From Ferrovibrio sp046297595 (lineage in GTDB: Bacteria > Pseudomonadota > Alphaproteobacteria > Ferrovibrionales > Ferrovibrionaceae), in the NCBI RefSeq assembly GCF_046297595.1, contig NZ_JBKBHT010000003.1, positions 124,001-188,000 on the forward strand: 64,000 nt of DNA. Direction: 5' to 3'. Below the pieces are notes generated by a model, which was not told the DNA's origin, did not search any database, and saw nothing but the letters and a program-made list of their open reading frames with translations. The position numbers were made by a program, and so were the translations under genes. Positions 59,753 to 64,000 of the stretch are shown in pieces. Numbering within the stretch: the first letter of the stretch is position 1; every line of letters begins with the position of its first letter.

Positions 59753-59788
59753 AAGCCGGCCCGCGTAACAACGGGCCGGCTTTTTTTT
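59753..59788 (+). terminator. Intrinsic terminator / attenuator after the TAXI receptor
   Basis: GCCGGCCCG-N8-CGGGCCGGC (59755-59763 and 59772-59780) flanked by AA/TT pairs and followed by eight T (59781-59788). A textbook rho-independent terminator, placed 35 bases before the permease gene, so it probably makes the receptor more abundant than the permease. Confidence 0.88.
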
Positions 59789-59822
59789 GAGCGACCAGAC
59801 GACCGATTTCCGAGGACCGATC

Positions 59823-62402
59823 ATGAGCACCGCCGCAGCGCAACGCCCCGTCTCCGAGCAGGACTTGCAGCAACTCGTCGCCGATTCCGATCTGGGCGGA
59901 CGAGATCCGAAGGGCGCGGTCGGCCGGATATTGTTCCTCGTCGCCGTGGCCTGGTCGCTGTTCCAGCTCTGGTATGCCTCGCCGCTGCCTTTCGTGTTCG
60001 GCATCTTCATCCTGAACGATACCGAGGCGCGCGCCATCCATCTGGGCTTTGCCGTCTTCCTCGCTTTCACCTGTTACCCGGCGCTGAAGCGCTCGCCGCG
60101 CCATTACATTCCGATCAGTGACTGGATCTTCGCCCTGCTGGCCGCTTTCGCCGCCAGCTACCTGTTCACGCATTACCGCGCCCTGGCCCTGCGGCCCGGC
60201 ACGCCGACGGAGATGGACCTGATCACGTCGGGTGTCGGCATCCTGCTGCTGCTGGAGGCGGCGCGGCGCAGCCTGGGTCCGCCGATGGTGGTCGTCGCGG
60301 CCGTGTTCATTGCCTTCACCTTCGCCGGCCCATGGATGCCCGAAGCGATCCAGCATAAGGGCGCCTCGCTGACCAAGTTCCTGCAGCACCAGTGGCTGAC
60401 CACCGAAGGCGTGTTCGGCGTGGCGCTCGGCGTTTCCAGCGGCTTCGTCTTCCTCTTCGTGCTGTTCGGTTCCCTGCTGGAGAAAGCCGGCGCCGGCAAT
60501 TACATCATGCAGATGTCGTTCGCCCTGCTGGGGCACCTGCGCGGCGGCCCGGCCAAGGTCGCTGTCGTCTCCTCGGGCCTGACCGGCCTGATCTCGGGTT
60601 CGTCCGTCTCGAATGTCGTTTCTACCGGCATTTTCACGATCCCGATGATGAAGCGGGTCGGCCTGTCCGGCGTGAAGGCGGGTGCCATCGAGACCTCGTC
60701 CTCGGTGAACGGCCAGATCATGCCGCCGGTGATGGGCGCCGCCGCCTTCCTGATGGTGGAATATGTCGGCATCCCCTATGCCCAGATCGTCAAGCATGCC
60801 CTGCTGCCGGCGCTGATCTCCTATGTCGCGCTGTTCTATATGGTTCATCTGGAAGCCCTGAAAGCCGGAATCGAGCCGCTGAAGCGCGATACCGTGCGTC
60901 CGGTGAAAGAGCGGATGCTGCGGCTCGGGCTCGGCTGGAGCGGCAGCATCGTGGTGATCTGCGCGCTGTATTACGCCATCCTCGGCATCAAGGCCGTTTT
61001 CGGCGACGCCGCGCCATGGCTGCTCGCGCTGGCCGCCGCGGGCGGCTATGTCGCCCTGATCGCCTATGCCGCGCGCTTCCCCGACCTGAAGCTGGACGAC
61101 CCCAACGATCCGGTGATCCATCTGCCCGAAGCATGGGATGTCGCCCGCACCGGCTTCCATTTCCTGCTGCCGATTGGCGTGCTGCTGTGGTGCCTGATGG
61201 TCGAGCAGATGTCGCCCGGCCTGTCGGCCTTCTGGGCCACGGCCACGATCATCGCCCTGCTGCTCACCCAGCGGCCGTTATTCGCCCTGTTCCGCAAAAC
61301 CGATGTCGCAGCCGCCGTCGTGCTCGGCCTGCGCGATTTCGTTGATGGATTGAATATCGGCGCCCGCAACATGATCGGCATCGGCATCGCCACGGCCACG
61401 GCCGGCATCATCGTCGGCACCGTGACGCTCACCGGCATGGGCCTGATGATGACCGACTTCGTCGAATTCATCTCCGGCGGCAACATCATCCTCATGCTGC
61501 TGTTGACGGCCTTCATCTGCCTGGTGCTTGGCATGGGCATCCCGACCACCGCGAACTATATCTTGGTCGCCACCCTGATGGCGCCGGTGATCGTCGAACT
61601 GGGCGCCCAGGCCGGCATCCCCATACCGCTGATCGCGGTGCATCTGTTTGTGTTCTATTTCGGCATCATGGCCGACGTGACGCCACCGGTGGGCCTGGCG
61701 TCGTTCGCCGCCGCCGCGATCTCGGGCGAGAATCCGATCAAGACCGGCCTGCAGGGCACGGTCTACAGCCTGCGCACGGCGATCCTGCCCTTCCTGTTCG
61801 TGTTCAATCCGCAGATCCTGCTGATCGGCATCGACAGCTGGATGGAAGGTGCATTGGTGATCGCGGCCTGCACGATTGCCATGCTGGCCTTCTCGGCCGG
61901 CACGTTGGGCTATTTCTTCACCCGTAGCCGTTTGTGGGAATCTGCCGTGCTGCTGCTGGCCTGCTTCACGCTGTTCCGCCCGGGCTTCTGGCTCGACATG
62001 ATCGCGGACCCTTACGAAACGGCGCCGCCGGCGCAGCTGTTCCAGATCGCCGAGGGCATGCGGCCCAACAGCCGCATCCATCTGGTGATCGCCGGCATGA
62101 ATATCGAAGGCGACGACATCGAGAAAACCATCAGCCTGCCGCTTGGCAGCCAGGCGACGGGCCGCGAGAAACTGGCCGATTCCGGCGCCAATTTCATGAT
62201 GCTGGGCGATACGATTCAGGTCGGCGCCGTGAAATTCGGCTCCTATGCCAAACGCGTGGGGCTGGAGAGCGGTTTCGATGTGAAGGCCGTGCTGATTCCG
62301 GCGGACCGGCCGTCGAAATTCTGGTTCTTCATCCCCGCCCTGGCGGCCATCGGCCTGATTGGACTGCTGCAGACCCGGCGCCGGAAAGCCGCCCTGGCAT
62401 GA
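59823..62402 (+). CDS. TRAP transporter permease, 4TM/12TM fusion with DUF3394 tail
   Basis: 859 aa from ATG 59823 (GAGG upstream). A DctQ-like 4-TM part (residues about 30-170) is fused to the DctM-like part (LGVSSGFVFLFVLFGSLLEKAGAGNYIMQMSF, SSGLTGLISGSSVSNVVSTG, GMGIPTTANYILVATLMAPVI). The soluble C-terminus (residues about 720-830) fits DUF3394, common in TAXI-type permeases. Overlaps queC by 4 bases. Confidence 0.94.
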   Translation: MSTAAAQRPVSEQDLQQLVADSDLGGRDPKGAVGRILFLVAVAWSLFQLWYASPLPFVFGIFILNDTEARAIHLGFAVFLAFTCYPALKRSPRHYIPISDWIFALLAAFAASYLFTHYRALALRPGTPTEMDLITSGVGILLLLEAARRSLGPPMVVVAAVFIAFTFAGPWMPEAIQHKGASLTKFLQHQWLTTEGVFGVALGVSSGFVFLFVLFGSLLEKAGAGNYIMQMSFALLGHLRGGPAKVAVVSSGLTGLISGSSVSNVVSTGIFTIPMMKRVGLSGVKAGAIETSSSVNGQIMPPVMGAAAFLMVEYVGIPYAQIVKHALLPALISYVALFYMVHLEALKAGIEPLKRDTVRPVKERMLRLGLGWSGSIVVICALYYAILGIKAVFGDAAPWLLALAAAGGYVALIAYAARFPDLKLDDPNDPVIHLPEAWDVARTGFHFLLPIGVLLWCLMVEQMSPGLSAFWATATIIALLLTQRPLFALFRKTDVAAAVVLGLRDFVDGLNIGARNMIGIGIATATAGIIVGTVTLTGMGLMMTDFVEFISGGNIILMLLLTAFICLVLGMGIPTTANYILVATLMAPVIVELGAQAGIPIPLIAVHLFVFYFGIMADVTPPVGLASFAAAAISGENPIKTGLQGTVYSLRTAILPFLFVFNPQILLIGIDSWMEGALVIAACTIAMLAFSAGTLGYFFTRSRLWESAVLLLACFTLFRPGFWLDMIADPYETAPPAQLFQIAEGMRPNSRIHLVIAGMNIEGDDIEKTISLPLGSQATGREKLADSGANFMMLGDTIQVGAVKFGSYAKRVGLESGFDVKAVLIPADRPSKFWFFIPALAAIGLIGLLQTRRRKAALA

Positions 62403-63106
62403 AGGCCGTTGTTCTCTGCTCGGGTGGCATCGATTCCGTCACGCTGGCCTACCGGATCGCGGCGGAAAACGGACTGGAGCGCCTGATCTCGTTCGATTAC
62501 GGCCAGCGCCATCGCCGCGAGATCGAACATGCCGCCGGCATCGCCGCCGCCTTGAACGCGCGGCATGACGTGGTCGATATCGCCGGCCTCGGGCGTTTCC
62601 TCACCTCGTCCTCGTTGATCAGCGGCGGCGACGCGGTGCCGGACGGCCATTATGCCGAAGACAACATGAAATCGACCGTGGTGCCGAACCGCAACGCCAT
62701 CATGCTGAGTATCGCCTTCGGCATCGCCGCCGGGGCGAAGGCCGATGCGGTGGGCATCGCCGTGCATAGCGGCGATCATTTCATCTATCCCGATTGCCGG
62801 CCGGCCTTCGTGGATGCCTTCCGCGCCATGCAGGCCTGCGCGCTGGAAGGCATGTGGGAGGTGCAGCTTTACGCGCCCTTCGTCGGCTTCACCAAGGCCG
62901 ACATCGTGCGCGAGGGCGCACGCCTGGGCGTGCCGTACGAAAAGACCTGGAGCTGCTACAAGGGCGGGGAGAAACATTGTGGCCGCTGCGGCACCTGCGT
63001 AGAGCGGCGCGAGGCTTTCCATCTGGCCGGCGTGCCGGATCCGACTGCATATGAAGACCCCGATTACTGGGTCGGAGCCATTGCGAGGATGAAGGCGCCA
63101 AAATGA
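62399..63106 (+). CDS. queC: 7-cyano-7-deazaguanine synthase QueC
   Basis: 235 aa. ATP-using enzyme that turns carboxydeazaguanine into preQ0 for queuosine. LCSGGIDSVTLAYR PP-loop at residues 6-19, PNRNAIMLSIAFGIAAGAKADAV, and a zinc site near the end (SCYKGGEKHCGRCGTCVERREAF). ATGA overlap with the TRAP permease gene, an odd partner. Confidence 0.96.
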   Translation: MKAVVLCSGGIDSVTLAYRIAAENGLERLISFDYGQRHRREIEHAAGIAAALNARHDVVDIAGLGRFLTSSSLISGGDAVPDGHYAEDNMKSTVVPNRNAIMLSIAFGIAAGAKADAVGIAVHSGDHFIYPDCRPAFVDAFRAMQACALEGMWEVQLYAPFVGFTKADIVREGARLGVPYEKTWSCYKGGEKHCGRCGTCVERREAFHLAGVPDPTAYEDPDYWVGAIARMKAPK

Positions 63107-63117
63107 AAGTAGGCAAC

Positions 63118-63146
63118 AAAAAAGGCGGCTGAGAAGCCGCCTTTTT
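63118..63146. terminator. Bidirectional terminator between queC and the VUT gene
   Basis: AAAAAA-GGCGGCT-GAGA-AGCCGCC-TTTTT (63118-63146): a perfect 7-bp stem with A and T runs on both sides, so it can end transcripts from both convergent genes. Confidence 0.9.
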
Positions 63147-63150
63147 ACTG

Positions 63151-63711
63151 TCAGGCCGATGCCGTTATGCCGAGCCGCTGGTCGCGGTCGCGCAGCAGTC
63201 GGATCACCGGGATGCTGAGCAGCACCATCCATGCCTTGCCGATGATCTGGCCGGCCAGATAGTCGAGGCTGCCGAAGGCGAGATACAGGAATACCACGGA
63301 ATCGACGCAGAGGCCGACCAGGCTGGAAAGCAACACGGCGCGGATCAGGCCACGTTTCTGCAGCGGCGTGTACACCGCGAAATCAGCCAGTTCGGACAGC
63401 AGGAAAGCCACGGCCGAGGCCATCACCAGCGCCGGCGGCGCGATCAGGCCAGACAACGCCGCGCCAACCGCGATGGCGCCCAGCGTCCAGCGTTTGCCCA
63501 GCCGGCGCTGTACCAGATCGCGCAGCACAAGGGCCAGACCGATCATCAAGACACCGCTGGGTGCGGTGATGCCAAAAGGCGCAACCGGGATCAGGCAGGG
63601 CCCCTGCGGCACGCAGACAGTGCCGACATTGCCGATCAGCCAGTTGGCCGCCGGCACACAGGCGATGAACGCCGCCAGAAATGCATAACCCTCAAGACGC
63701 ACGCGATCCAT
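63151..63711 (-). CDS. VUT family membrane protein, likely queuosine precursor transporter
   Basis: 186 aa from ATG 63711, with about five to six hydrophobic helices. ITAPSGVLMIGLALVLRDLVQRRLG, ASAVAFLLSELADFAVYTPL and RAVLLSSLVGLCVDSVVFLYLAFG match the YhhQ/DUF165 (VUT) family, known in E. coli to import preQ0/preQ1. Lying tail-to-tail with queC supports that role. Confidence 0.88.
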   Translation of the reverse strand: MDRVRLEGYAFLAAFIACVPAANWLIGNVGTVCVPQGPCLIPVAPFGITAPSGVLMIGLALVLRDLVQRRLGKRWTLGAIAVGAALSGLIAPPALVMASAVAFLLSELADFAVYTPLQKRGLIRAVLLSSLVGLCVDSVVFLYLAFGSLDYLAGQIIGKAWMVLLSIPVIRLLRDRDQRLGITASA

Positions 63712-63829
63712 GACCGGGAAATCCTTTTGTTGCAGCGGGGCCTCTCGTTGCGGCGGGGATATACGGCGCGGCCGGGCCGGGTGCAAGCCCGGCCCGCTTA
63801 GGGCTTGATCCGGCTGGATGAATCGCCGC

Positions 63830-64000
63830 TCAGGCGCCCGCCATCCCGGCCCAGGGCTGGGCGATTTCGGTCATGCCGATGCGATTGCCGTCAGGCTCGA
63901 TCATCACCGCCGAGGGGCAGGCAAAGGCCAGCGGGAACGGATCGCGCCGCTTTTCGCCGGCCTTGGGGTAACGGGCCTTCACAGCCGCACGGGTCGCATC
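63830..64000 (-). CDS. VOC-family (glyoxalase-like) protein, 3' end only
   Basis: Only the last 56 residues are inside the window; the start lies beyond the right edge. The visible part (DPFPLAFACPSAVMIEPDGNRIGMTEIAQPW in pieces) ends with the MIEPDGNRIGMTE strand usual for VOC-superfamily proteins, with the last Glu a likely metal ligand. Enzyme function cannot be told. Confidence 0.65.
   Translation of the reverse strand, partial: DATRAAVKARYPKAGEKRRDPFPLAFACPSAVMIEPDGNRIGMTEIAQPWAGMAGA

Overview
The window is a 64 kb stretch of GC-rich, tightly packed bacterial chromosome. The best fit is an alphaproteobacterium, probably Rhodospirillales-like. The pointers are an F1-only ATP synthase operon (atpHAGDC with no F0 genes beside it), BluB, many TRAP transporters, urease with the Urt urea transporter, and short dispersed palindromes of a kind often seen in alphaproteobacterial spacers. 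No rRNA, tRNA, insertion sequence, CRISPR array or integrase was seen. The genus cannot be fixed from the sequence alone.

Layout. 1-6.5 kb (minus): the 3' part of an htpG gene cut by the window edge, preceded by a four-gene ABC-2/GldG-type module. 6.6-10.6 kb (plus): DUF1289 and a dipeptide-type ABC transporter without a binding protein. 10.6-13 kb (minus): three tandem paralogous lipoproteins, a Rap1a-like secreted protein and a MoCF-domain protein. 13-17 kb (plus): sfsA, map, a 14-TM MFS pump and radC. 17-20 kb (plus): a TPP riboswitch, thiC, bluB and an Imm27-like immunity gene. 20.3-25.2 kb (minus): atpHAGDC. 25.2-28.3 kb: an accessory-looking patch with short-period repeats, an HTH protein, a flagellin-like protein and an AraC regulator. 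28.3-31.3 kb (minus): glpK, DUF1272, eda, DUF805.

31.3-43.6 kb (minus) is a complete urea utilisation locus: an RmlC-like pseudoenzyme, ureD, urtABCDE, ureABC and ureEFG. It has a near-perfect sigma-54 promoter in front of urtA, and ureC carries a 22-residue insertion. 43.8-52.9 kb holds an AraC gene and then a minus-strand operon: DUF1445, TRAP P-Q-M, DUF2848, pxpB, pxpC, pxpA. This looks like a pyroglutamate (5-oxoproline) and possibly D-glutamate uptake and breakdown system. The adjacent LysR gene shares one palindrome, ATAAG-N5-CTTAT, between its own promoter and the operon promoter. 53-56.2 kb (plus) is an RpiR regulator, class III aminotransferase and BKACE operon. 56.2-62.4 kb is a D-amino-acid dehydrogenase, a LysR regulator and a TAXI-TRAP transporter. 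A second palindrome, ATAAC-N5-GTTAT, links the dehydrogenase and transporter promoters. The window ends with queC, a VUT-family transporter (probable queuosine precursor importer) and the 3' end of a VOC-family gene.

The most interesting content is regulatory and contextual: two predicted LysR regulons around amino-acid-derivative TRAP transporters, a catalytically degenerate RmlC-like cupin fused into the urea operon, bluB translationally tied to a TPP-riboswitch-controlled thiC, and a BIME-like repeat family whose hairpin stems vary in a compensatory way.
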